DNA of 64,000 bases from Ceratodon purpureus. Taxonomy: Eukaryota; Streptophyta; Bryopsida; Pseudoditrichales; Ditrichaceae. Location of the stretch: positions 68,440,674-68,504,673 of the forward strand of contig CM026426.1 in the NCBI GenBank assembly GCA_014871385.1. Direction: 5' to 3'. Positions 10,360-21,287 of the stretch are shown here, one piece after another; within the stretch, counting starts at the first letter, position 1; each line of letters begins with the position of its first letter. A model generated the notes under the pieces. The model saw nothing but the letters and a program-made list of their open reading frames with translations, did not search any database and was not told where the DNA came from. The position numbers were made by a program, and so were the translations under genes.

Positions 10360-13300
10360 GTAACTCAGACACAGAATATGTTGCTAGCGCCATCTTGTCC
10401 TCCTGATTTCACGACTGCAGTGGATCGTGAATTGGGACATTGTGTACAGCACAAAGTGGACTCCATAGGCATGATCAACAACCTCCGAATACTTCCAAAG
10501 ACAAAGTCACGTATCCAAGTTTCCCTTTGCCGAATGCTCTCAATGGCAAGAGTGCGACCTGTGGGAGAAATGGAGCGAGAGTTTGTCAAAGGCTATAGAG
10601 ATGGAGACAGAGTCATGTAGATTTCCATGTACAACCACGAAGAGAAGACAGCCGATGTCACTGAGGAGACCAAGGCTAAGTGGAGCCCCTGTTGGCAAAA
10701 AGCAAATGATGCTTTCGAAGATGAGCTCTTGGCCGACCCGGATTGGAAGGAGTTTTCTGGGAAGATGTTCTATGTCTGGGAAGGTAACCATCGCCTTGCC
10801 GCATGGTTCAGACATATCAACAAGCATCACAGCGACGATCCAGCATGGCACATCTCTGTGCATTGCATTGTTCTTGACCCACGCGGTCATGTAGGAAACC
10901 TTCTTTATGCCATGCATGACATCAACTGGTAAGAATTAACTCCCTCTACTTTGTCCACCCCTCATGAACGCCGATTCAACTAGTACTTTATGCATATTAT
11001 TAACTACCGTCCATTTGTTCAGGTCTACAGAAAATTATCTCGTGAAGAGTAATATTCCGGCAAAACTTTTTCGTATTCGCTCCTTTGGTGTGATAAAATT
11101 GGAGGAATTCAAGGATCTCCTTACACCACAGGAGTATCATTTATCATTGAATCACAAACGAGCTACTCCATCCTGGTTTACCTTGCCATCAAAAGTCGTT
11201 ATCGCTTTTCTTTATCGTGTAAGCTCTTGTTCCTCCCTCCCTCACGCTTCCATTCGACAATTGATTTACGCTGCTTCAATAAGTCGCTAAAACATAACTC
11301 TGTGTTCCAGCGAGAAATTGTGGTTGCCTCTGACGAAGCTGCCAGAATCTACAAGGAGAAAACAGCCACTGAAGACCAAACTGCGACTGGTGTTTGGGAT
11401 GCCATGACTACGGCTTCAAACAACATGGTGGAATCCATTAAGAGGAAGGACTTCACCAAGTACTTGGCAATTGCAAATCCCAAGAATGGTGACGACTTCC
11501 TAAATGAAGTGAGACCCTGACCTTGGTTGACTTCAGTATTTCGTTTGACTACAGCATATTTGTATTCATATTTTCTAAAACTCCTCTACTTGTTGCAGAT
11601 TAATCGGCATTTCAGTGACTTCCCTAAACCTGAGATGTCACTCGATAAGCTCCAGAAGATTGTTCCCGCAGCAGTTGAGGCCAAATACAAGGCTCGTTGG
11701 TTGAGGTGGTGGAACTCATCCCCGAATTCCAGTCTTTCTTACAGATTCCTACCACTTGAATTCAAGGATACCAAATTTGACCCATGGTTGAACAAGGCCT
11801 CATTCTGGGCTCGGGTATAGTTTCTTAAAAAACCTTTCCAATTACATTCTCTATTATTCTCTTCCTCAATTCTTTCTCATTGCTAATGAATTGAATTCTG
11901 AATTACAGTTGGAGGAAGCCGTCATCAACGAATTTGACGACATTTGCAAGGCGGAGAATCTCGTTATCAATTGGAAGGCATTTCCTGAAGTCCAAGAGCC
12001 AAGCGATTATGTGGAGAGTTCACGTATCCTGTTGTGGGACAAGGCCTTCCCTACGTTCATTGGAAAGACAGCGGATAAGCCCTTCGACAAGAAGTCCATT
12101 TTCGCTAAATTTCCTAGAACCGCTCAGGTTGTCAAGCGTATTACTTACCGGTACGTTACTAACCTTTACAAGATTTAAATTGCTAAATGAGCTCTCTATA
12201 TCTTTCTAATACTAACCTTCTACAAATTGGTTTCCTTAGGTACTTCAAGCGAGAGCTTCTTTTGAAGGGGGCAATCAAGGTTCCGCAGCTCCCTAAGTAC
12301 TTTAGTGCTTTGACGCCGAAAACCTCTGACCACTGTATCTATTCTCCCAAGCAGTTGAAAAGGTAGAAAACTCCTCACTTGGTTGAAGGATGCTGTTATC
12401 TTGATTGCTCTCGTGGTTTCACGATTCACTCAGAGGTTGACGTCAAGACTCTACATGATGGGGGTGAGGTTGTGGTCGAGGACTCCGTGGATGATGCAGA
12501 AGGTCGTGAAGGAGAGTAGGATCAGTCTTCTGCTCCTCCACCGAAGAGAGGGAGAGGAAGGCGACTGAAATCTTTGCGTTCTCAGTCAGAGGCATCACAT
12601 CAGACTGGGGCGGAGTCTTCCGCGCCAGTTGACAAGGCACCAGAGCCCTCTCCAGGTATTGTTGTTACGAAGCATTCTCCAACTTCTACGCCGGCTCCTT
12701 CCTCGATCAGTGCTTTCAAAGTCACCACAGGTCTCCTTGAGCAAAGGAAGGCCAAGCAGTTTCTGCAGACTACTTCTTACGCTGGAACACCGCTATCCAC
12801 ATAGGTTTATGTCATCAACTCTTCTGTGGATTCAATTATGCTTCGACACAACGAGCTCCAAGACATGGGTGGCGATCACAAATGGAACAAAGCTCTAGAC
12901 ATCGTTAGAAAGGTATGATCCGTTGCTTACTGCTTTCCCTTTAATACGTACATTACTGTAAATCTTATAGTGTCTAACTCTGTTTTCATGGTTCCTCTAG
13001 TTTGGAGCAGGCCGCCAAAACCGAGTTTCTGATTGTTGCAAACAGCAGAATCACTTGGGATTCGACTTGATCATTGCCGACATCCCTGAGAATCTTCCCG
13101 TCCCTTCGGTGTCCGATCCCCCCGACGTCATTCCACCTTGGAACACTCGTGATAAGGATTATGTGTGGAACATCTTCGATTTCGCAAGACATTACTTGTA
13201 GTACGATGGTATTTTTGCATAATCCACAACAACGACCAAGACCTGGCTGCGCATATTTCTGTACAGGCTAAGGACAATTCCTTCATGCAGCACCGAGACT

Positions 13301-14343
13301 GGTGGGGCTTCAATGCACTAGGCTTGGCTCACCCTACGATCCCCGGCTCATTGGTATGTACATGATAATCATTCTTTGTCTTTGCATTGTGCTAAACTTT
13401 CTTAATATTTACACTCACATGTTTTGGTGTCTCGCAGTCTCTTCGCTTCTGGGTGCGCGTCTTCATCCGTGGTGGCCATCCCCCATTGAAGTTTTCTTTT
13501 CAAACGAAGAAATCCGATGTCGTATACAGCGACCTCCACATTACCGAGAGTGATGCCATTCTCAACTTCACCGATTTGGAATCGCAGCACATGAATGGGG
13601 ACGTACCATGGAGAGGGCCAACGGAGAAAGCCTATGAGATGATGCAGACCATAATTGAAGAGATGTCCAAGCCCGGAGACATTGTCTTTGAGTAGAAGGC
13701 TGCAACAGGTAATCTTATATAAACTGTTTCTGCGTTTCCGTTTTTATGATTTTCTCCACATAGTCTTAATTTTTTGTTCTTGTGCTACAAGTTGCAGGGG
13801 CCTCCATCAAGGCTTGCCAGAGTATTGGTCGCCATATTAAAGCTTGTGAGGAGGACAAAGCCATATTCAACGCCCTTCTCAAACCGTATATGGCTACGTC
13901 ATCCGCCATGGGCCCTCCTAAACATCCTAGACCGGCAGCAGTTGAAGAAGCACCTCCAAAGAGACCACGACAAGATAAGTACTGTAAGTTCTACTTTACA
14001 TTTTCTAACTTCAGGACTAGTTCTCTTTGCTTCTTTACTGATTCCCTCTTCACCCACTTATTCTTACCACTATTGATTTTCTCTTGCAAAGTAGTTGCGG
14101 CAACACCGCCACGTAGGCCAACACGCGTGTGTATTCCATCGTGGCGTCTTCATTCCAGCCCAATTCAGCCTTATGTACTTCCGGACTATGCAGAGGGCTT
14201 GAATCTGGTGCACTTAGATACGTTCCTAGTCGGCCCACTAGTTTTGATCCCAGGGCCCTTCTCTTTGTCGATGAAGAGGCTGTAGAAGGAGATTCAGAGT
14301 CATCTAGTTCTGAGAGTGGAAGTAGCAATTGTAGCATGTTGTG
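10360..14343 (+). pseudogene. ParB-like domain fused to a DNA N6-adenine/N4-cytosine methyltransferase, transposon-borne
   Basis: Exons by GT/AG borders and frame: 10360-10928, 11023-11218, 11311-11508, 11599-11814, 11909-12150, 12240-12912, 13001-13353, 13438-13708, 13798-13983, and a last exon from about 14093. The first exon reads like a ParB/sulfiredoxin-fold domain: LRILPKTKSRIQ, then FYVWEGNHRLAAW (compare the ParB G-x-H/R-R-x-x-A motif), then ISVHCIVLDP. The middle is helical and unrecognised. The C-terminal part matches a beta-class (motif IV before motif I) methyltransferase: FDLIIADIPENLP stands where the DPPY/W catalytic motif is expected, then DYVWNIFDFARHYL, and later EKAYEMM, KPGDIVFE and AATGASIKACQSIGRHIKA, the AdoMet-binding motif. 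Bacterial and phage proteins joining ParB and N6_N4 MTase domains are known. The copy is broken by TAG at 10618, 12364, 12517, 12802, 13199 and 13693 plus a frameshift near 13220. The DIPE and AATG variants would themselves weaken catalysis. Confidence 0.6.
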
Positions 14344-14630
14344 AGTTTGAAGGAGGCTTCGGTCTATCATTGTTTTCATTTGATTTGATTTGATTTAATT
14401 GGAGTTGATTGCGTAATCCTTCGTATACTCTACTGCAAACCTCCTAAAGTAGTTATGATTCTCATTTCCAATTCGTATCTGTGTATGTAAAGAATGAAAT
14501 GTCACAACTGTAATGCTCAAAATGTAACATGCACAATGAAATGTTACAACTCAAATGCTCAAAAAATATATATAATGCTCTAATTACTTTCTTAATCATT
14601 CAATATCTCGCATTTCCATAGCCATGTTAC
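14344..14630. other. Spacer after the methyltransferase gene
   Basis: AT-rich non-coding sequence with a short gatttgatttgattt repeat near 14381-14396 and repeated aatgtcacaac/aatgctcaaa words. Probably the 3' untranslated region of the methyltransferase gene. No terminator or poly(A) signal can be fixed with confidence. Confidence 0.4.
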
Positions 14631-15132
14631 CTATTCTTGGGAGAGATCCAGATACCATCTCTTGGAGTAATTTTCTCTCCTTTCGGCACATCCAAGACCT
14701 GATTCCCATTGGCCCATAGCAATGTCCTCAACTGATTTAACTCAACGCAACTAAGTTCTCCAAGGGACGCTGTCTCTAACCTCTCGTTGTAAATTGGAGT
14801 TGCAAGTTTCCAAGAACTCCTAAAAACACTCCAGTTGATGTTAAACCGATTAACTTCGTATTCGGACTTTCATGGCGACCCCCGTACGAAAAGTAATCCC
14901 ACCTCGCTAGCCGAAGGCATGCGTATTCAGGACTGCTGTCAATCTCACGCTTCCAACTCTTCGACACACCACGAGCGTTCTCGACGTCTTCAAACGTGAT
15001 TACCGTCGGAGGAGTCCAACCCTGCGTTGCACTACTACCTATATGATCCCAGGGGTTAGGCCCATCCGCCATCCGCTTAAGCAAATCCTGTAAAATCGTT
15101 TCACAGGCAACGACCTCAAATGAATCGCCCAT
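14630..15132 (-). pseudogene. F-box-like protein fragment, possibly captured by the transposon
   Basis: ATG at 15130-15132. The first ~110 codons include TILQDLLKRM and ARGVSKSWKREIDSSPEYA, the spacing and wording typical of a plant F-box (Leu-rich start, V/C-K-x-W-R/K, SPE). After a frameshift near 14800, a second frame continues with ETASLGELSCVELNQLRTLL and GDGIWIS-like residues to about 14640. The protein is short for an F-box protein and lacks a visible kelch or LRR domain. It lies between the methyltransferase gene and the proposed right end of the MULE-type element, so capture of a host fragment (Pack-MULE style) is plausible. F-box proteins act as substrate adaptors of SCF ubiquitin ligases; whether this one does cannot be told. 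Confidence 0.4.
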
Positions 15133-15658
15133 ACCTTCAAACAACTACAAGTGCAAGGTTAAGTTCTACAGAAATCATTGAGTTAATACAACTTCAAGGA
15201 TGTCTGCCAAGGTGTATATAGATCGTTTCTTGACACTTAAGCTAGGAATGGTCTTATCTAAAGACGGAGAATTCTTTGACCATGACATGCAGTATGACTT
15301 GGTATACATCTTGGTTTCAGCAACTCCATTATTGTACACGAACTCTGAAATATTCCACGAAGTTTTAAGACCATTTCTTCTTGCTTGTTTCGAGTTTTTT
15401 TTTCCTTATAATTATCTACATTATCTATTCAATCTAAACCGCTGTGATTTAAAAACATCATGCAGGAATAGTCGTATCTACATCCAATAAGGGACCAAAT
15501 CTAAAGGATTGTATGCATGACGTCATCATGACATCAGCCCTAATTTGTAACTCAGTAAACAAACTTAAGAAATTCTTACCGAAGAAAACCCTGAATTCCA
15601 CGGTAATATACTCTTTTACTAAAATAAGTAACAAAATCATGCCTTATTTTAGTAACTT

Positions 15659-15756
15659 TCCACGGTTATAGGGTCTACTTTGCTTTTGAAAATTTCGCTC
15701 ATTGTCAATTCTGTGCTCTCCATTCTGTGCTCTCCGCTCTCCGCTCACATACGAAC
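15659..15756 (-). repeat. Proposed right terminal inverted repeat
   Basis: Holds reverse complements of the left-end blocks: 15659-15675 matches 1979-1995 and 15720-15737 matches 1851-1868, followed by cgctcacatacg, the inverse of the left gtacgtgagcg region. A short duplication of tctgtgctctccatt occurs inside. The 500 bases before it (15140-15650) are non-coding. Confidence 0.5.
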
Positions 15757-18700
15757 TTTCCCCGAGAGGAGAAGGCCGACTCCGACTGCCAACCTATAGC
15801 GGGGCAAAGCAAACTGGGAACAGATGCCGAGGACCGAGGGTCACAACATATTGCACAGAGAGAAGGGGATGAGGTAGCCAGATTCTCTCGGATTCAGAAC
15901 AAGAACAACTCAACGCAGACACACAGCAAATCCATCAGCGATGAACTTTGTTGGTCCATTTCGACCCGAGAGGTTTGTTTGCTACTCTCGTTCTTAGGGT
16001 TTAGGGTTTTCTGCGTGAGGGCAAGGGTTCTACAAGATCGTGATGGTGTACACAGTAACTTCACGTACTAACTATGATTTTCCTTTTTTTGTGAAATTAG
16101 GCCACTATGCTGGAAGAAGCAGGACAGGCACAGCTGGCTTGTCGGAGCTTGCATACAAAGAAGGGAAAATTGTAAGTTCGTTGCTCTGATGTGCAGTTGT
16201 GAAGAATTATGTTTTTATCACATTTTGACCTAGTTTATACTCTGAGAATGTTTTAATTGAGGACAAGCATGCTTGGTGTGGGGTATTCCACCCTTCTGTT
16301 GATTTACTTTTGGAAAAGTGAGCATGTTGATTTCATTTTGCCAGGTTCATTGAAACTTATCATTGATATAGTAGATAAAATGCTGGGATTAGAAGTGGAG
16401 GGAGTGGTCCCCGTGCAGGACTGATTTGTAATTTAATTATTCACACAGGTAGAGAAGCTGGGACAAAGAGAACACCGTGCATCTTTGTACTTGCAGGAAA
16501 ACCGTTTATGAGGAACTGAGGAGATCTACCGAAAACTTCTTGACGTTATGCCTCACAATTACCAGTAAGTGATTTTGGTAATCTGACCTGCAAGTTTAAT
16601 ATTCATGATATTGTATTTTCGCCCATTTTTTATGAAGGTTTGGCTCTCCCTTTCTCATTTTCGCGAGCTCGTATTCATCTGCGTTTATTTCGTGTATGAA
16701 GGACTGCATGTTGCATCATCGTGCCTGGGAATTCACATCTTCTCTGTTTAGCTCAGGGAATGTTTCTTTCAAACTATTAGGGCTTTCTACTTTATGGAAG
16801 GGCAGAGGTATGCATTGTAGAATTTTTTCTTCTAATTTTTTGTTGATGTTGTTTGCTTCGAGGGTGTGCCTTCAATTCTTATGGTCCGTTGTACGCTTTA
16901 TAGTGTTCCCGGAAAGGTATGGTATGAACAGAAATCCTTTTCGTAATTAAATGAGTCAAATTCGCCATAGTAGTTTGAGACTGTAGAATTCGGCATTGTC
17001 TCATCGTTATGTTATGCTCGTTGGTAGGTTCATTCTAAACCTTTTTATGAAATTAGTGGTCTGAGTTCTGGACACCATCACCTCACGACGTTGTACGTGC
17101 TCATGCCTTAACACTTCGACATGCATGTCATCATCTGTGCTGCTGACGTCTTAGCCTTCTTTTGCAGGTTGAAATTTCGTTGGGAGTTTTTCTGTAAGTT
17201 CTCTGTTCACATCCAGCCCTTAGAAACATTTCCTACTAGATATTATATGAATGTTTTTCCAATTTGAAGCATATATTAGTGATCAGTAAAAACTGTTGGG
17301 ACATTGAAAGCTGGACTAGTGTACTGGTCAATGCCTTCATACGCTCATGGCAATGCCAGAGAAACGGGAGGATGAGGGAAACGCAGGGTACTTAGAGGAT
17401 GTCCAAAACATTGAATTTCGTGGGATTTCTAAAATTGAAATGGCTTTGCGTGTCCATCAAAGATCCACCACTATTGCAATTCTGAGTAAGAAGAGTAGTT
17501 CACCTGGAGGTAAATAATTACTTGTCCAAATTTTGCAGTTCTGATGTCGAAACTCCTCCGACCTACTTCCGTACTGTATATCTTCTTGCTTAGGTTTGCT
17601 GTTCTCTAACTTTTGATATTGATTTGGATCTTTCCAATTCATAGCTTCTTTTTTCTTTGAATTCTTTTTAAAGGACTGTGTTGTACATCTCAATTTGGTG
17701 GTAGAACCTATCCTTGCAGCACTTCGACTGAAGAGATCGACGCTATGAAGAGGCTCGATCTTACTTCAATCAGGCAATAGAGCACACGCCAAGAGTCACT
17801 GGCTTATATCATAAGAAGGTTCTTCTCTTGGATCTGTGCTCTAAATTCCTTGTCTTTATCTTTAACGCTTAGGCTCACTATAGTATTCGGGTTCAAAGGG
17901 CTCGTTCAGTATAGCTAGCCATGCTTTGGTTCGTTTGCTGTCGATAAACTTTGAAGTGTAGTGCGGTACCCATTTGTACGATTCGTATTAGAGCACTGAA
18001 AATGATTCTCTTCGGATCAGGGGACAGGCATCAGGAGATGGGTAGCTCGAAGAAGGCGCGTGCAAGGGCAACGATTGAAAGACAGCGAGAACTTAGATTG
18101 GAGGCCGACGAGCGTCGGGAGATAGAGATCTTGGAGCAAGCTGAGCAAGAGCGAATCCGTAAATTCAGGTATGTGCGAGGAGACTCGTTCAACCGGGGAA
18201 CAGCCAGGGGCATTGCATACAATAGTGCAATGTTGAATGTGAGCGCAATATTCCCCATGTTGTTAGGCTTGTTTGAGAATGATATGCTGAGGGGACACTG
18301 ACTGCACAGCATATGCTACAATCTGCGTGGGAACAAATTATTCTATGAACACAAGGCTGAGCTGAAGCGGGAACATCACCGGACATGGAGAAGTCGCTTA
18401 CGATCAGATGGGATGAGGGGTGGTCTTGACGATGCTAGTGGAGAGGGGCCATCTGCTGCAGAAGGCGAGTGTGAACCGGGCAGCAAAGAGCATCACATCG
18501 AGGATGAAGACCAGATTGTTCGTGACGGACTTGAAGGACAGGATGGCGGTTTGCCAAGCATGGAAGAGTCCCAGGAGAAAAATCAACAAGCCACCCAGAC
18601 GGCGGAGTCCACGGGAGCTGCTGGCGATGAGAATGAGGGGGACGGAGTGACGTTACGATACCGGAAGTGCAGGTGGGCTGCTTCGAAAGGAGTGAATCAA

Positions 18701-19052
18701 CTCATGCGCATCCTAGATGCAGACTTCACTGATGAAGAGAAGAAAAATGTACTTTGCAGGTACTTCACCGATGAGCGCATTTGGGCAATGGACTCGAAGT
18801 TGTACGCGGCTGTGGAGAAAGTGCGCACGGAGGCTACCACCACAGTGTAGAGTTTGAGGGGGGCGCTGCAGACCATACGGTCCACAACCAAACAGGGCAA
18901 GTTAAAGGTGAGAAATATAGTACTGACAGCAGCTGTCTTGAAGGGCGACTCACAGCGCAGGATTTGCAAGGCGTTGGGAGCTTCACGGTATCTAGTTTGG
19001 AAAGCATTCTTACGTCGTACCTCAATTGACAAAACCGGGGAAAATCTTTGGG

Positions 19053-19053
<1 letters not shown>

Positions 19054-19084
<31 letters not shown>
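19054..19084 (+). repeat. Poly-G run of 31 bases
   Basis: An uninterrupted G homopolymer inside the transposase gene. Frames on either side do not join simply, so its length is either a real slippage mutation or an assembly error. Confidence 0.9.
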
Positions 19085-19087
<3 letters not shown>

Positions 19088-20540
19088 AAAAAAGCGAAGC
19101 GATGCCCTTAGTGGAGAGGATCAGTCGGCTGTATGTGGGATGGTGGGAGACAGAGACGACAGTGTCCCCTAACAAGAAGGACGTGAAGAGGCGTGCATGC
19201 AACCCACTACTTGCAAGTGTCGCAGGTAGAGATAAATCCAGCCCTTCCTATGTGAAATGTCTGAATGTTTGTGTTTTAATCCAATTAAAAAAACTACATA
19301 ACGAAGTTAAGAATGGTGTGAAGGTGAATTGCTCTCTATTGGGACTGTACTGAATGCGTGGCCTCACAAGAGTAGGGAATTGCACGGCATATCACTGCCT
19401 ATGGGTCACGTTTGGACAGAATCTGATGCACTTTTTCTGCATGTCTGGGAATTGTCAGCTAGAGTTCCATGCAAGGTTCAGGGATGCGAATGAGGAGAGA
19501 AGGGTGGGGCTCAGAGCCTTCGAGCTGTTGAAGCCCTGCTACGTGAGAAGGCTGAAAGAGCGGAACACGTGTGCGTGCCGCTACCACTGTGAGGTTGCTG
19601 AGCTGAGGGTCGGGTGGAACAACATGAAGACCACTACGAAGGGAATACACGGGCGGCACTGTGGATGCGATTGCGAGGTGTGCGTGAGTCCGGTTACTGT
19701 GCAGGCATTAGGGGTGGACCGGAGCAGCACATGTCATGCAGATCTGTGTCACTTCAAGGGAGTGACGGACATGTGGCACACTGTCCTCTGCCCAGCCGGA
19801 GCAGATGGATGGCACGCTCCAGCATGTATCAAGGGTGACTGCGATTTTTGTGGAGTGGACATGTTACAGCTATGTCCAAGGGAAATGGACGACACAGTTC
19901 CGCTTACGGTTTAGTGGCATAACTTCAAGATGGTGGTCCATGGACCATCGCAAGGAGGGAAAGAGAATAAAGTTCTGAGGATGATGTACGAGACTACGGG
20001 GGCCCCAGTATTTGAGGAGTATCTCAAACAGAAATTGCCAGCCTTCATAGTCCACAATTACATTGCCAAGTGGCAAGCAGAACAATTCAAAGTCAGCATC
20101 GATACCTTTCCCCCTGACTCGATTTTGTCTGCCGTTGATTTCGCGAGAACTACACCTTCCAGCCCTACCAGGAACTGCAGTCCATGCATTGGCTGCAGCA
20201 TCAGATCACTACACTTGTGCACATCTGCTATAGATGGAATCCCCTCTACCTTGCAGACCGAGGATCAGGTGCCCCCAAGCTGTTGACTGAGTACCATTAC
20301 TATATAAGCGACCCACCGAAGCATGACACACTTCTAGTTCAACATTGTTTTGCGTTGCATTGGAAGCACATCACCGATAGGGGAATCAAACCGAACGAGC
20401 ACATCATCTGGTCCAATGGCTGTGCGGCATAGTTCAAGTCACGGAGGTGCTGGTATCATGTGTCTATGTATGTCTTTGTTCTGAACTGATCTTCTCTTCT
20501 GCTAGCACTATTTTCCGCTCCTTCATATCACCGTGAATAG

Positions 20541-21287
20541 TGCCAGGGGGGAAGCACAATAAAGTGTACCACAAAAGTGCTTAGCTCATTGCCAATTTCA
20601 GCCATTGTTGTAAACACTAAGAAAAGTGACATATAATTTGATGATATGTTGGAAGGAGCTTTGGGTATAGAAAATAGACTCGGTCATCTTGAGTCTACGA
20701 AATTTTGGAACCGATGTGTGCCTTTTACGAAGCCTTACGAGTCACGGCAAGTGATCCAAAGTGAATGCTATCATTTGAAGAAGTGGACAAAAAAGAGTGC
20801 ACAAATGTTAGAAATCACTTTTGACTGCGCTGTACCCTCCGATTGTGAATTGCGGTTTCAAAAATGGGCCTAAGCAATTCCTTTGAAAGTTTGTATAGCC
20901 GAAAAGTTTCGTTGGGACGTTTTCGGGGAGCTGTTTTCGACGAAACTTTTTGTGAGGTTTTTTTCACCGAACATTGTTTTTTAAATTGGAAAAAACATCC
21001 TCTAAAGACAATAGAGGGCCCGAAATGAAGAAATTAAGACTTTGGAAAAGTTCATTTTCATGATTTAGTACTAGTGGTCAAATTAAGTTTCAATTGAAGA
21101 TGTTTTTTTTTATGGAAATGCCTGTAAGATACCTTGTGACACCTTGAAAAGTGACTAAAATGCTCAAAAACTACACCAAAATGCTCAAAATTAGATTTGA
21201 GCAATAAAAAACAGCACACTTCAAATTCACTTCCTAGTGATCACATTTTGCACTTTGTGGTACACTTTATTGTGCTCTCTCCTGCCA
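20541..21287. mobile_element. Short inverted-repeat element (MITE-like) nested in the transposase gene
   Basis: The ends are a near-perfect inverted pair: 20554-20580 and 21250-21275 (gcacaataaagtgtaccac, then one A more on the left). The similarity extends outward into a purine-rich tgccaggggg/ggcaggagag stretch. The interior is non-coding. It separates the SNGCAA-FKS part from the HGKG part of the host transposase and may sit in one of its introns. I could not fix a target duplication. The segment 20808-20866 resembles 1000-1058. Confidence 0.65.

Larger units (their letters stand above)
1800..15756. mobile_element. Large MULE-type DNA transposon carrying a ParB-methyltransferase gene (proposed limits)
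   Basis: The limits rest on inverted matches near both ends. An 18-base perfect match pairs 1851-1868 with 15720-15737 in reverse complement. A 17-base perfect match pairs 1979-1995 with 15659-15675. Similar gtacgtgagcg-like sequence lies outside the GGAGAGC-rich tract on both sides. Between the ends are a SWIM-finger Mutator-like transposase on the minus strand, a convergent small acidic gene, a low-complexity CTD-like gene, a ParB/DNA-methyltransferase gene, and an F-box-like fragment. Spacing between the two matched blocks differs at the ends (about 110 versus 45 bases), so the repeats are degraded or complex. I did not find a clear 9-base target duplication. That all the genes belong to one element is an inference from position and shared decay. 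Confidence 0.5.
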
